DNA of 32,310 nucleotides from Planctomycetaceae bacterium (GTDB taxonomy: Bacteria > Planctomycetota > Planctomycetia > Planctomycetales > Planctomycetaceae). Of this stretch, positions 22,477 through 31,867 are shown one piece after another. The DNA lies in assembly GCA_020426325.1 (NCBI GenBank), contig JAGQQG010000068.1:1-32310 (forward strand). The letters are read 5' to 3'. Numbering within the stretch: position 1 is the first letter of the stretch; every line of letters begins with the position of its first letter. Under the pieces are notes generated by a model, which was not told where the DNA came from, searched no databases, and worked only from the letters and a program-made list of their open reading frames with translations. Position numbers and translations under genes: made by a program.

Positions 22477-23021
22477 GTTTTGCACTCCGAATCGGAAAGA
22501 ATCATCTTAAGTTTGGCAATGCCCCGATGGATGTGACTCTTCACGGTCCCTACTGGCAGTGCCATCGCCGAGGCGACTTCGTTGACCGAAAGTTCTTCAA
22601 CGAAACGCAGGATCAGGATGTCACGCAGAGGGCTGTCGAATTGACTGATCACCTCAAGAATTCGCTCCAACTGTTCTCGGTCAGCGAGTTGGTGCTCTGG
22701 TGATGGCTGAGGATCAGACACACTTTTCACCAACTCAACGTTGCACCGAGAAATGCTTGGCTGCCGCCAGTAGCGAAATCGCACATGTCGGGCGATCGAG
22801 AATACAAATGCCCGAAGCTGATCATCATGGCCCTTCATCTTGGGAAGAGCACAAATCAACTGGGCAAAGGTCTCTGCTGTCTGCTCCTGTGCCAGATGGT
22901 AGTCTCGATGATCACAGACAAAGAATCTGAATAATGGATCTTCGAATTGCTCAATGAGCAACTCGCATGCATCAGGCTCACCTTTTCGAAGCCGGCTCAG
23001 AAAGGATTCTTGGTCCGACAT
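22473..23021 (-). CDS. ECF-type RNA polymerase sigma factor
   Basis: The 182-residue protein has sigma region 2 (about 25-90, with AQEQTAETFAQLICALPKMK and LRAFVFSIARHVRFRYWR). An acidic linker follows, then region 4 (about 118-175, with LRDILILRFVEELSVNEVAS and LPVGTVKSHIHRGIAKLKMIL, given as two pieces: LPVGTVKSHIHRG and IAKLKMIL). Region 3 is absent, as expected for the ECF class. The ATG at 23021 is preferred over a TTG at 23042. Its stop overlaps the following gene by ATGA. The three-gene operon is a sigma factor, a single-helix membrane protein and a secreted protein. The signal is unknown. Confidence 0.92.
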   Translation of the reverse strand: MSDQESFLSRLRKGEPDACELLIEQFEDPLFRFFVCDHRDYHLAQEQTAETFAQLICALPKMKGHDDQLRAFVFSIARHVRFRYWRQPSISRCNVELVKSVSDPQPSPEHQLADREQLERILEVISQFDSPLRDILILRFVEELSVNEVASAMALPVGTVKSHIHRGIAKLKMILSDSECKT

Positions 23022-23354
23022 CAGATACAGTCCAGAAAACAACGCGAGGTTGGATCTTCAAACGGTCATAAGGCATGGATTCAGCAGAGATCTATCCAAG
23101 GAGTGCCAAGACGCTGATTTAGGTTGCAAATATTCGTCGGTTTTCGATGGTTTGAGGCAGAAAGTGAAGTAGGGTGGGTTTTGCTCATCGGTCCTCGAAC
23201 TGTCTCTTCGGGAGGTGCACTTGGTCGCCGATTGGTGGGCACAGTAGAGTAGGGTGCATGAAACGAAGTGGAATGCACCGGAGGTTGTGGTACATTTCGC
23301 GTTGCTTCATGCACCCTACCTGGCTGACGGAAACGTCTTAACTCACAAACGATC
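23022..23354. other. Intergenic region between sigma gene and DUF2200 gene
   Basis: No gene is seen. The right-hand part holds a REP-like doublet (23249-23319) and a nearby fragment GTAGGGTGGGTTTTGCT (about 23170) that resembles part of another dispersed repeat. The left part (23022-23165) should contain the promoter of the sigma operon, but no confident -35/-10 pair stands out. Confidence 0.5.
23249..23319. repeat. REP-like inverted pair upstream of the DUF2200 gene
   Basis: GTAGGGTGCATGAA (23249-23262) and its exact reverse complement TTCATGCACCCTAC (23306-23319) form 14-base arms. Inside the left arm a smaller hairpin GGTGCAT-N13-ATGCACC (23253-23279) is possible. The 35-base stretch 23253-23287 recurs in the same orientation at 23851-23885 with three mismatches. 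Confidence 0.75.
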
Positions 23355-23720
23355 ATGAAGACCACCAAAGAACACGATGCTCGGATTGCCAACATGACGT
23401 TTGCCTCTGTTTACCCACACTACGTGACAAAGGTTCAAAAGAAGGGGCGAACAGAGAAAGAACTGCAACAAGTCATCACGTGGCTGACTGGATTTGAATC
23501 GAGCGACTTGAAGCGGCTCATCAAGAGCAAAGCAACTTTCGAACAATTCTTCGCTGGGGCGACGCTCAACCCACATGCAAGTCTGATTACCGGCACAATC
23601 TGTGGCTATCGGATTGAAGAGATCGAGACGCCATTGACAAGAAAAACACGATACCTCGACAAATTGGTCGATGAACTGGCCAAGGGGCGGAAGATGGAAA
23701 AGATACTGAGGGCCCCGTAG
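23355..23720 (+). CDS. DUF2200 family protein
   Basis: The 121-residue protein fits DUF2200 over its whole length: [20 protein letters not shown] near the N terminus, [50 protein letters not shown] and [20 protein letters not shown] at the C terminus. No signal peptide or membrane helix is present, so it is cytoplasmic. Family function is unknown. The ATG at 23355 has no obvious Shine-Dalgarno. The gene stands alone and is bracketed by palindromic repeats on both sides, including same-orientation copies of a 35-base unit, which could reflect recombination or insertion at repeats. Confidence 0.9.
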   Translation: MKTTKEHDARIANMTFASVYPHYVTKVQKKGRTEKELQQVITWLTGFESSDLKRLIKSKATFEQFFAGATLNPHASLITGTICGYRIEEIETPLTRKTRYLDKLVDELAKGRKMEKILRAP

Positions 23721-23754
23721 AGCGAGAACAGGCGGATCACAATGCGGTGCGCGG

Positions 23755-23806
23755 GAGCCGCCGCCGATGTGGGTTTTAAAATCATGGTGATCTGGCCGCG
23801 GCTCCG
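23755..23806. repeat. Inverted repeat downstream of the DUF2200 gene
   Basis: GGAGCCGCCGCC (23755-23766) and GGCCGCGGCTCC (23795-23806) pair over 12 positions with one mismatch around a 28-base loop containing TTTTAAAA. It resembles an intergenic repeat rather than a simple terminator, although it could stop transcription of the DUF2200 gene. Confidence 0.55.
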
Positions 23807-23850
23807 TTACCGCCGTCGATGTCCGACTCCGAAATGGATGAGCGAAGCAA

Positions 23851-23885
23851 GGTGCATGAAATGAGGTGGAATGCACTGGAGGTTG
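23851..23885. repeat. Second copy of the 35-base REP-like unit
   Basis: This stretch matches 23253-23287 at 32 of 35 positions in the same orientation. One substitution breaks the GGTGCAT/ATGCACC hairpin (ATGCACT here). It lies 38 bases before the serine hydrolase start, so it is probably within that gene's leader or promoter. Confidence 0.7.
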
Positions 23886-23922
23886 ACGGAATTCGGCGTC
23901 TCTGGAGCTGGGAGAAATTGTG

Positions 23923-25254
23923 ATGAATTCCGGACACCTTTGGGATCGTCGGTTTGTCTGGTTGAACGAGCGTGCAAAGTGGCATTTCCTCATCGGTGTC
24001 CTCGTCGCATCAGCTATGACAGTGACGTTGGGTCACGCGAAGCAAGGCCCTGGTGCGGATGACACTCCGACGTTGCCTCAGTTGAAGGCCTTTGACGATT
24101 TGATGTTCGAGTTTCGACAGCGGGAGGCCTTCCCCGGTGGGGCACTCGCGATCTTGAAGGATGGGAGACTCGTCTACGCGCGAGGGTTTGGATACGGCGA
24201 TGATCGTGAGCAGATGCCCGTGCGGGCGACCTCACTGTTTCGCATCGCCAGCATCAGTAAACCATTGACGGCGGTTGCTGTTCTCAAGCTTTCCGAACAG
24301 GGACGAGTCGACTTGAATGCTCCGGTCCTCAAGCTGTTAGATATCCGCCCCGTGACGACACCAGCCTCGGCTCCGGACCCACGGATTGAGCAAATCACTC
24401 CGCTGCATCTGCTTCAGCACACGGCTGGATTCGACCGGAGCAAATCCTGGGATCCGATGTTGGGGCACAAGCGAGTCGCTGACGCACTTGGCACCAGCCT
24501 GCCGATCACAAGTGAGCAACTGATCGCCTACACGCTTGGCCAGCCGCTCGATTTTGATCCGGGCACCCGTTTTTCGTACTCGAACTTCGGGTATCTGATG
24601 CTGGGACATTTGATCGAGAAGATTACGGGAGAAGCGTATGAGACGTATGTGCAACAGGAGGTGCTCAAACCTTTGGGAATCACTTCCATGCGGATTGGCG
24701 GATCACTCCTGAGTGACCGGGCTGATAATGAAGTGATGTATTTCGATACTCGCGAACGTACCGGTTCTGGTGTGGTCGAAGGCGTCATTGGCCAGCAGGT
24801 CGCCCGTCCTTACGGAGTTGAGGACATGCAACTTGCAGCAGCGGGAGGTGGCTGGATCGGTTCCGCTATTGATGTCGCCAGGTTTGGCAGTGCCTTCGAT
24901 GGAACACGACGATGCCCGGTGCTCAAGCCGGAGACCGTACGGTTCATGTTCATGCCGCCATCCCATCTGCGACAGAAACAGCCAAAGTTGCCAATCGATT
25001 ACGAGTGCTGCGGATGGCACGTCAAACTGCTCTCCGACAATCCGCCGCGGTTCAACTATGCCAAAGGAGGCCTGATGCCCGGGGTTTCCACGCAACTCGT
25101 CTGCCGTGCTGACGGAGTCACATTCGCAGTTCTGTTCAATGCTGATACTGGTCAATCGGGGCAACATCTCGCTGCCGCCGTCGAAGGTCCTCTGCACAAG
25201 GCAGCTGACGCGATCCGTCGCTGGCCATCCGGTTCATTGCAGGTTCACGAATGA
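23923..25254 (+). CDS. Serine hydrolase, class C beta-lactamase fold
   Basis: The 443-residue protein has an N-terminal hydrophobic segment (HFLIGVLVASAMTVTLGHA, about 21-39), so it is exported or anchored. The beta-lactamase-related (Pfam Beta-lactamase) domain covers about 52-430. It has nucleophile Ser110 and Lys113 in SISK, the YSN motif at 219-221, LLQHTAGF near 163-170, and a C-terminal YAKGGLMPG in the place of the KTG/HxG triad. Family members include esterases, D-aminopeptidases and penicillin-binding-protein-like enzymes; true beta-lactamase activity is not implied. The ATG at 23923 is chosen because GGAG lies eight bases upstream; a GTG immediately before it is also in frame. It converges on the HAD gene. 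Confidence 0.9.
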   Translation: MNSGHLWDRRFVWLNERAKWHFLIGVLVASAMTVTLGHAKQGPGADDTPTLPQLKAFDDLMFEFRQREAFPGGALAILKDGRLVYARGFGYGDDREQMPVRATSLFRIASISKPLTAVAVLKLSEQGRVDLNAPVLKLLDIRPVTTPASAPDPRIEQITPLHLLQHTAGFDRSKSWDPMLGHKRVADALGTSLPITSEQLIAYTLGQPLDFDPGTRFSYSNFGYLMLGHLIEKITGEAYETYVQQEVLKPLGITSMRIGGSLLSDRADNEVMYFDTRERTGSGVVEGVIGQQVARPYGVEDMQLAAAGGGWIGSAIDVARFGSAFDGTRRCPVLKPETVRFMFMPPSHLRQKQPKLPIDYECCGWHVKLLSDNPPRFNYAKGGLMPGVSTQLVCRADGVTFAVLFNADTGQSGQHLAAAVEGPLHKAADAIRRWPSGSLQVHE

Positions 25255-25277
25255 GATGCACCATACAGCCTGACGGT

Positions 25278-26249
25278 CTATCGGGAAGGATAGACCCTGG
25301 CCCAGTCCTGCTTCATGTCGACGACGGTCCAGCCGCGCTGGGGGGCTTCATCGAGGGCTCGGGCGAGGCGACCGATGTGTGAGTCGTGGTCGTAGGCCCA
25401 TTCACGTTCTGCGTCGGTGTGATGGATGATCAGGCCGAAGCGTGGGCCGTCGCCGGAGGTGGTCCACTCCAGCATCTGGAAGTCTCCATCGGAATTGCCC
25501 GCTGCGAAGATCGGTCGACGGCCGATGTGACTTTGAATGCCGACCGGCTTGCCCTCTTTGTCGTCGATGAGATCAACCTCCGCGAGTTTGACCAGGACGG
25601 GAGTGCCATCACGGACTTCGTACTTCATTTTGAGACTGCTGCCGACGACCTGCTCGGGCGGAATGCCATAGGTCTGCTCCACCCAGGGACGCATAAACTC
25701 GATGCCGCCGCCGGAGACGATGAATGTCTTGAAGTCGTTGGCCCGAAGATAGTCGAGAAGCTCCAGCATTGGCTGATATACCATCTCGGTGTAGAGCATG
25801 CCCGTCTTGGGATGCCGGGCAGTGCTTGTCCACTCCTTCACGACCTGGTCGAATTCTCCAATTGTGAGACCAGCATGAGTGGCTGCGATCAACTCCATCA
25901 GGCCCTGTTTGCCCGAAGCCGCGACGGACTTTATGTCGCCTTTCAGCACCGACGCAAACGGTTCCTTGGTTTTCCAATCAGGATGTTGCGGCGCGAGTTG
26001 TTTGACACGGTCGAGTGCGAAAAGCAGTTGGAAATACATCGGCTGCTCGGACCAGAGCGTGCCGTCGTTGTCGAAGGTCGCGATGCGCTCGGCGGGAGGA
26101 ACAAACTCGGGTGAACCTTCTTCGGTCACCTTCTCCACGAATTCGATGATCGCCGACTTGGACTCTGTGTTGTTCCACGACGGAAGTGGCTCCGCAGCGT
26201 TTGAGACCACGCTCACAGAGACTAAAAGTGTTGAGAGGATCGCGCGCAT
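25278..26249 (-). CDS. Secreted HAD-superfamily phosphatase
   Basis: The 323-residue protein starts with a signal peptide (AILSTLLVSVSVVSNAAE, cleavage near residue 19). HAD motifs follow in order: motif I FDNDGTLW with nucleophile Asp60 and acid Asp62, motif II IVSGGG with Ser178, a lysine-rich stretch IDDKEGKPVG near 227-236, and motif IV GNSDGDFQML (250 onward). The start at 26249 has GGAG eight bases upstream; the open frame extends to 26333, but without a site. An export signal on a HAD enzyme suggests a periplasmic acid phosphatase. It lies downstream of a sulfatase on the same strand, separated by a terminator-like hairpin, so it is probably expressed separately or by read-through. Confidence 0.88.
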   Translation of the reverse strand: MRAILSTLLVSVSVVSNAAEPLPSWNNTESKSAIIEFVEKVTEEGSPEFVPPAERIATFDNDGTLWSEQPMYFQLLFALDRVKQLAPQHPDWKTKEPFASVLKGDIKSVAASGKQGLMELIAATHAGLTIGEFDQVVKEWTSTARHPKTGMLYTEMVYQPMLELLDYLRANDFKTFIVSGGGIEFMRPWVEQTYGIPPEQVVGSSLKMKYEVRDGTPVLVKLAEVDLIDDKEGKPVGIQSHIGRRPIFAAGNSDGDFQMLEWTTSGDGPRFGLIIHHTDAEREWAYDHDSHIGRLARALDEAPQRGWTVVDMKQDWARVYPSR

Positions 26250-26293
26250 CGCCGGCTCCAAACGGGTATTCAGGTGATTCAGCACAGAACAAA

Positions 26294-26325
26294 GCACGAG
26301 GCACTTCCTGTGAAGTGCCTCGTGC
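26294..26325 (-). terminator. Rho-independent terminator after the sulfatase gene
   Basis: GCACGAGGCACTT (26294-26306) and AAGTGCCTCGTGC (26313-26325) form a perfect 13-base-pair stem with a six-base loop. On the minus strand it is followed by TTTGTTCT. It lies 47 bases after the sulfatase stop codon and 44 bases before the HAD start, and should end most transcripts from the sulfatase. Confidence 0.8.
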
Positions 26326-26372
26326 GGTTTCACCGATTCGAGACTTTCTATCCGGTTAAGCGAAATCCGGAC

Positions 26373-27980
26373 TCATTTGCCTGAGACGTTCATGTTCTTA
26401 ATCTGCTCCTCAAGCGATGAGAGACTCCAGTCGCCGGGGGTTTGGCTAGGCGGGAAGTCTTTCAACGTCATGAGGAAACGACTGGCGACGACTTGCATCG
26501 GTCCGAGCACATACGCGCGGTCGATCATCCAGTCGTGATAAGTGTTCGAGTTGTGCTGTGACTTCTCGAACGGATCGCGACGAAGGTTGAACAGCAACGG
26601 CATCCGCAGCTTGATGAATGGCTCGCGCCAGATCTGCAGCTGATGTGCCCGGTTCTCCAGATACATCGCCTTCCAGTCGCCCACGCGGATCGCAGCCACC
26701 TCGCCTCCATCCGTGACGTAGATGAACTCCTTGCGAGGCGACGCCTGCTGATCTTCGATGATGGTCTTGAACGTATCCGCCTTCGAGAAGTAGTCCAGCA
26801 TGTTGTAGCCGTCGATGTAGTTCTTGTACTTGCGACCGTTCAACTCGACGCCAGCCTTGAGTTGATCTTTGATGTCCGGAGCACCGGCGGCAGCAGCGAA
26901 GGTCGGCAGCCAGTCTTCGTGAGCGACGATCCCGTTGAGGGTTGCCCCTGCGGGGAACTTGGCGGGCCAACGCACGAAGGCGGGCACGCGAAACGCGCCT
27001 TCCCAGCTGGAATTCTTCTCACTGCGAAACGGAGTCGTCCCTGCGTCCGGCCATGTGTTGTAGTGTGGGCCGTTATCGGTTGAATACAGGACGATCGTGT
27101 TTTCGGAGACATTCAGTTCGTCGACCAGCTTCAGCAACTCACCGACCTGCATATCGTGCTCGACCATGCCGTCGTGATATTCATCTGAGTTGGGTCCGGC
27201 AAGATTCTTGTGTTCTTCCTTCACATGGGTCCGGAAGTGCATCCGCGTCGCGTTCCACCAGCACATCCATGGCTTGCCGCTGTTGTTCTTGCGCTTGATG
27301 AAATCAGTCGCGGCAGCGAGCGTTTCCTCGTCGATTGTTTCCATTCGCTTCTTGGTCAAAGCGCCGGTGTCCTCGATCTCCTGCTTGCCACCGGGTAAAG
27401 CCTTCGACTTGATCACTCCGCGAGGACCAAACTCCTCTGTGAATGTCTTGCCGTTGGCCAGCACCATGTCTCCGGGATAGTCCCGATTCTCCGGTTCCTC
27501 CTCAGCATTGAGGTGATACAGGTTCCCCATGAACTCGTCGAAGCCGTGCATCGTCGGCAGGTGTTCGTCGAGATCGCCTTGGTGGTTCTTGCCGAACTGA
27601 CCGGTGGAATAGCCTTGGGCTTTCAGAACGGTGGCAAAAGTGACGTCGCCCATCTGCCATCCCTGCGGAGCGTGGGGCATGCCGACTTTCGTCATGCCGG
27701 TTCGTACCGGGACGGACCCATTGAGAAACGCCGCCCGCCCAGCCGTGCATGACTGCTGCCCGTAATAGTCCGTAAACGAGATACCCTCCTTCGCGATGCG
27801 ATCAATGTTGGGCGTCTTGTATCCCATCATGCCACGGTTGTTATGGCTGATGTTCCAGGTACCGATGTCATCCCCCCAGATGATGAGAATGTTCGGCTGC
27901 TCCTGTGCTTCTGCGACGCGAAGACCGAAGATCAGCGGAGCGCAAAACAAACCCGCGAGCAAGCAACTTGTGCGCAACAT
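26373..27980 (-). CDS. Secreted sulfatase (arylsulfatase family, type I)
   Basis: The 535-residue protein has a signal peptide (SCLLAGLFCAPLIFGLRVAEA, about 5-25, quoted as SCLLAGLFCAPLIFG and LRVAEA). A sulfatase domain follows: metal ligands in WGDDIG (Asp37, Asp38), the active-site motif CTAGR at 78-82 (Cys78 is the expected formylglycine), GKNHQGD, GFDEFMGNLYH and YSTDNGPHYN. The motif is C-x-A-x-R instead of the commoner C-x-P-x-R, a natural variant that maturases also accept. The start at 27980 is chosen because AGGGG lies seven bases upstream; the open frame runs to 28073. It should hydrolyse sulfate esters in the periplasm, probably of algal polysaccharides. A single-haem protein gene lies 113 bases upstream on the same strand. 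Confidence 0.94.
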   Translation of the reverse strand: MLRTSCLLAGLFCAPLIFGLRVAEAQEQPNILIIWGDDIGTWNISHNNRGMMGYKTPNIDRIAKEGISFTDYYGQQSCTAGRAAFLNGSVPVRTGMTKVGMPHAPQGWQMGDVTFATVLKAQGYSTGQFGKNHQGDLDEHLPTMHGFDEFMGNLYHLNAEEEPENRDYPGDMVLANGKTFTEEFGPRGVIKSKALPGGKQEIEDTGALTKKRMETIDEETLAAATDFIKRKNNSGKPWMCWWNATRMHFRTHVKEEHKNLAGPNSDEYHDGMVEHDMQVGELLKLVDELNVSENTIVLYSTDNGPHYNTWPDAGTTPFRSEKNSSWEGAFRVPAFVRWPAKFPAGATLNGIVAHEDWLPTFAAAAGAPDIKDQLKAGVELNGRKYKNYIDGYNMLDYFSKADTFKTIIEDQQASPRKEFIYVTDGGEVAAIRVGDWKAMYLENRAHQLQIWREPFIKLRMPLLFNLRRDPFEKSQHNSNTYHDWMIDRAYVLGPMQVVASRFLMTLKDFPPSQTPGDWSLSSLEEQIKNMNVSGK

Positions 27981-28093
27981 GATGTTCCCCTTGACGTGAC
28001 GATGTGATTTCGTGGCGAGTGCCAGCGTTGACCGCAATCGTACGATAGACAAACCACACCCTGAAAACCACAAGCAGCAGGATGAACTCCCGG

Positions 28094-29404
28094 TTAATCT
28101 TGAATCTCTGGTGCGGGTTCCGAAGTCTCGACCTGTTGATCCAGAAAGCCTCGCAGTAATCCGAAGTCGAACGAGTTCATCTTGGCGACAGCAGTGAGCG
28201 GACTGGTGCCGTTGGGAACAACCCGCAGGCTCAGATCGTCCGGTTGGGGCGCAAATCGAGAGAAGGCGGAAGTGCCGAACGCGAGAACATCATTCGTCTT
28301 CTGATGACATCCGATGCAGCCGTTCACTTGGGTCAACTGTGCTCCGAGAAACTGTTCACCAGGAGCGATCCTCTCCAACGTTTGTTCTTCCTCTGAAAGC
28401 AGATGTTCCATCGAGACTTTGAACGCGGCGTGCTTCATGACGGCATTTTGACGAAAACGAGATTGACGGTCGAATGCACGTTCGCCGACGTTGAACTCGA
28501 TCGACTCGATCACAGACGTGGGAGCCACCTCACCATTGGGAAGAATGGCCAGCAGCCGCGAGAGCAGAATCAGCTGCATCCCATCGGGAACCGTGGGATA
28601 GTCAAATTCGGGTTTCTTCGGCCGTCTTTTGACAGGGACTGTCTGCATGTATTGCCAGTGTTCGTGGGCATTGAATTGCTCAATGAACTTCAGGCCTTGC
28701 TCCTTCCCTTCCGGAAAGCGAACGAACAACAGTGCTTCCGATCGCTGACCGCGGACTCCCTCATGGGCCAATCCGATCCGACGGACACTTTTGTAGATGA
28801 CCTGCATCCACTCACTGTCTTCGTCAAACAGATCCGGTGGCAGCGTGAGATCGTGGAGTGCAGAGATCGGCTCGTCCGGCCTGTTCAACGACTGTGCTGA
28901 GTAGTTGCTCGGAAGCTGATCGACCTCAGACTCCGTGAGCACTGTCAGATGAATGAGCGAGGCCAATCGCGCACGCACGGCTCGGTTCGCTTCCAGACTC
29001 CCTCGCCCCACATCGCGTACCTCATGTTCGTACGTTGGGTGAGACGTGTACCACTCACTCCTGATCTCCGAAGCCAGCAGGTCGAACACCCTCCACAGCC
29101 GTTGCTGCAGCAGCAGTCGCTCAAGAGGCCTCAGGTCGGTGATCAACTTCGGATCCGACAGAATCGCATCCAACCTGCCCAGCAACTCGGTATGCGGCTC
29201 CCCATGCTGAAGTGCCCGAATGTTCGTCAGAGACTCGCTTAGCAATTCCGGAGCGAAGTCAGTCAGCACCCCATTCCACAACCGATTCAACGGATGCTCA
29301 TCCGACTCCCCAAAGTAACGAACAGGCTCCGCTGTCGAGCCAATGGCTCCTCCGAGTAACAAGCCGATACAGAGTGAAGCAACCATCAGTAACTGGTGAC
29401 GCAT
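28094..29404 (-). CDS. Secreted single-haem c-type protein of unknown family
   Basis: The 436-residue protein has a signal peptide (LLMVASLCIGLLLGGAIGSTA, here LLMVASLCIG then LLLGGAIGSTA). There is one haem-c attachment site CIGCH (Cys363, Cys366, His367) near the C terminus. The rest is mostly helical and charged, with segments such as RPLERLLLQQRLWRVFDLLA and LLSRLLAILPNGEVAPTSVI, and no recognised domain. Similar haem-bearing proteins are common in planctomycetes near DUF1501/DUF1553 genes. The ATG at 29404 has GGAG seven bases upstream; a GTG at 29419 is possible. Lying between a DUF1501 gene and a sulfatase on the same strand, it may be part of one expression unit, but the 108- and 113-base gaps do not prove it. 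Confidence 0.75.
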   Translation of the reverse strand: MRHQLLMVASLCIGLLLGGAIGSTAEPVRYFGESDEHPLNRLWNGVLTDFAPELLSESLTNIRALQHGEPHTELLGRLDAILSDPKLITDLRPLERLLLQQRLWRVFDLLASEIRSEWYTSHPTYEHEVRDVGRGSLEANRAVRARLASLIHLTVLTESEVDQLPSNYSAQSLNRPDEPISALHDLTLPPDLFDEDSEWMQVIYKSVRRIGLAHEGVRGQRSEALLFVRFPEGKEQGLKFIEQFNAHEHWQYMQTVPVKRRPKKPEFDYPTVPDGMQLILLSRLLAILPNGEVAPTSVIESIEFNVGERAFDRQSRFRQNAVMKHAAFKVSMEHLLSEEEQTLERIAPGEQFLGAQLTQVNGCIGCHQKTNDVLAFGTSAFSRFAPQPDDLSLRVVPNGTSPLTAVAKMNSFDFGLLRGFLDQQVETSEPAPEIQD

Positions 29405-29512
29405 CTTCTCTCTCCCCACGTGTCACGGCAATGCAGATCTCTCCAAATCAACTCTACACACGGTCGAGACCAGCTGGCAAGTTGCGGGGGAGCCCCAAAG
29501 TATTGACCGCGC

Positions 29513-30967
<1,455 letters not shown>

Positions 30968-30994
30968 ACGATGACTCATCGGAGGGCGACTGTG

Positions 30995-31057
30995 TCACCC
31001 CTCTCCGCTTGAGGGAGAGGGACTGCTTCTCAAGCGAAGCGCCGAGAAGCAGGGTGA
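30995..31057. repeat. Cloverleaf-like intergenic repeat
   Basis: An outer stem TCACCC (30995-31000)/GGGTGA (31052-31057) encloses two hairpins: CCTCTCC-GCTTGAG-GGAGAGG, and CTGCTTCTC-N12-GAGAAGCAG (31023-31052). The layout of two hairpins inside a closing stem is like the element at 2764-2826, but the sequence is unrelated. It sits in the 126-base gap upstream of the DUF1501 gene and downstream of mobA. Confidence 0.7.
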
Positions 31058-31093
31058 GGGGGCGGGGCACATCTCCCGGTATCGCAAGCATGA

Positions 31094-31693
31094 CTAATCC
31101 CTCGCCGAACGACAATCCCCGGACTGCAACAGCAACGCCTCATACTCCTCAGGCGTATTCGCGTTCCGCAAGGAGTCGAGTTGTGGGTCAACGCTTCTCA
31201 ACGACTGGACATCGATCTCACATGCGTTCGACGACGTCACCAGATCGAACGGGCGTCGACGGCCTTCCACAAGCAACCTCTCACACCGCTCGGAGAGTGA
31301 CGTCCGATAGACGGCTGCCAAGGGGTGATGGTAGCCCTGTTCACGAGGGATCGCCAATTCGTGATCGCTCAGTTGTTCGATCACTGCTTTCACGAATGCC
31401 GGTTTGATTAACGGCACATCACACGAAGAGGCGTAGGCTGCATCCGCCAGTCTTTCGACGGTCCTGAGACCGGCAGCCAGTCCGGCCAGTGGCCCGAGTC
31501 CCTCCTGTTCATCGCGGACGATCAACACGTCCTCGGGGACTGGGGGCACCTCCTGGTCGGGGGCTGCGACTACGACAATGGGTGAGACGACTTCGCTCAG
31601 GAGACGGACGACCCGCTGGAGCATGGTCTCGTCGCCGAACGGCAGCCACGCCTTCGGCTGACCCATCCGGCTGCTCCGCCCGCCGCAAAGCAC
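31094..31693 (-). CDS. mobA: MobA-like nucleotidyltransferase (molybdenum cofactor guanylyltransferase)
   Basis: The 199-residue product starts at the nucleotide-binding loop LCGGRSSRMGQPKAWLPFG, followed by GLGPLAGLAAGL, YASSCDVPLIKP (with the metal-binding Asp) and YHHPLAAVYR. This is the MobA/NTP_transf_3 fold, which would attach GMP to molybdopterin. MobA proteins normally begin a few residues earlier with an AGIVLCGG strand; here IAGI is encoded in frame upstream, but no ATG, GTG or TTG precedes it before an in-frame stop at 31757-31759. Translation must therefore start at the GTG at 31693, giving a clipped first strand, or at a non-standard codon (ATT at 31703-31705 or CTG at 31742-31744). 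It may also be damaged. The in-frame upstream stretch is heptad repeat. MobA versus another MobA-like transferase cannot be separated by eye. Confidence 0.8.
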   Translation of the reverse strand: MLCGGRSSRMGQPKAWLPFGDETMLQRVVRLLSEVVSPIVVVAAPDQEVPPVPEDVLIVRDEQEGLGPLAGLAAGLRTVERLADAAYASSCDVPLIKPAFVKAVIEQLSDHELAIPREQGYHHPLAAVYRTSLSERCERLLVEGRRRPFDLVTSSNACEIDVQSLRSVDPQLDSLRNANTPEEYEALLLQSGDCRSARD

Positions 31694-31706
31694 GATGCCA
31701 GCAATA

Positions 31707-31741
<35 letters not shown>

Positions 31742-31837
31742 CAGTGACTTGGCTTCCTATGAGAAATTGGCGCTGACCTTGTGGCGCATAACTGTTATGA
31801 AACCCACCTCTTAACATTGAGCATACCCATTACTTTC

Positions 31838-31865
31838 AACAATCGACCCTCAACCATCAACCCTC
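31838..31865. repeat. Heptad tandem repeat AACCCTC, four units, inverted relative to 31707-31741
   Basis: AACAATC, GACCCTC, AACCATC and AACCCTC run up to two bases before the hpnH ATG. They are the reverse complement type of the GAGGGTT array on the other side of the gap, so both divergent genes are flanked by the same heptad reading into the gene. Confidence 0.7.
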
Positions 31866-31867
31866 AA

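Noticed and set aside
23343-23993. A 216-residue minus-strand open frame over the DUF2200 gene
   Set aside because: It is antisense to a clear DUF2200 gene, and its QPPVHSTSFHAP segment is simply the translation of the repeat unit, which also appears in another spurious frame at 23081-23395.
23923-25254. A beta-lactamase resistance gene
   Set aside because: The SxxK and YxN motifs define a broad family of esterases and peptidases; nothing shows antibiotic hydrolysis.
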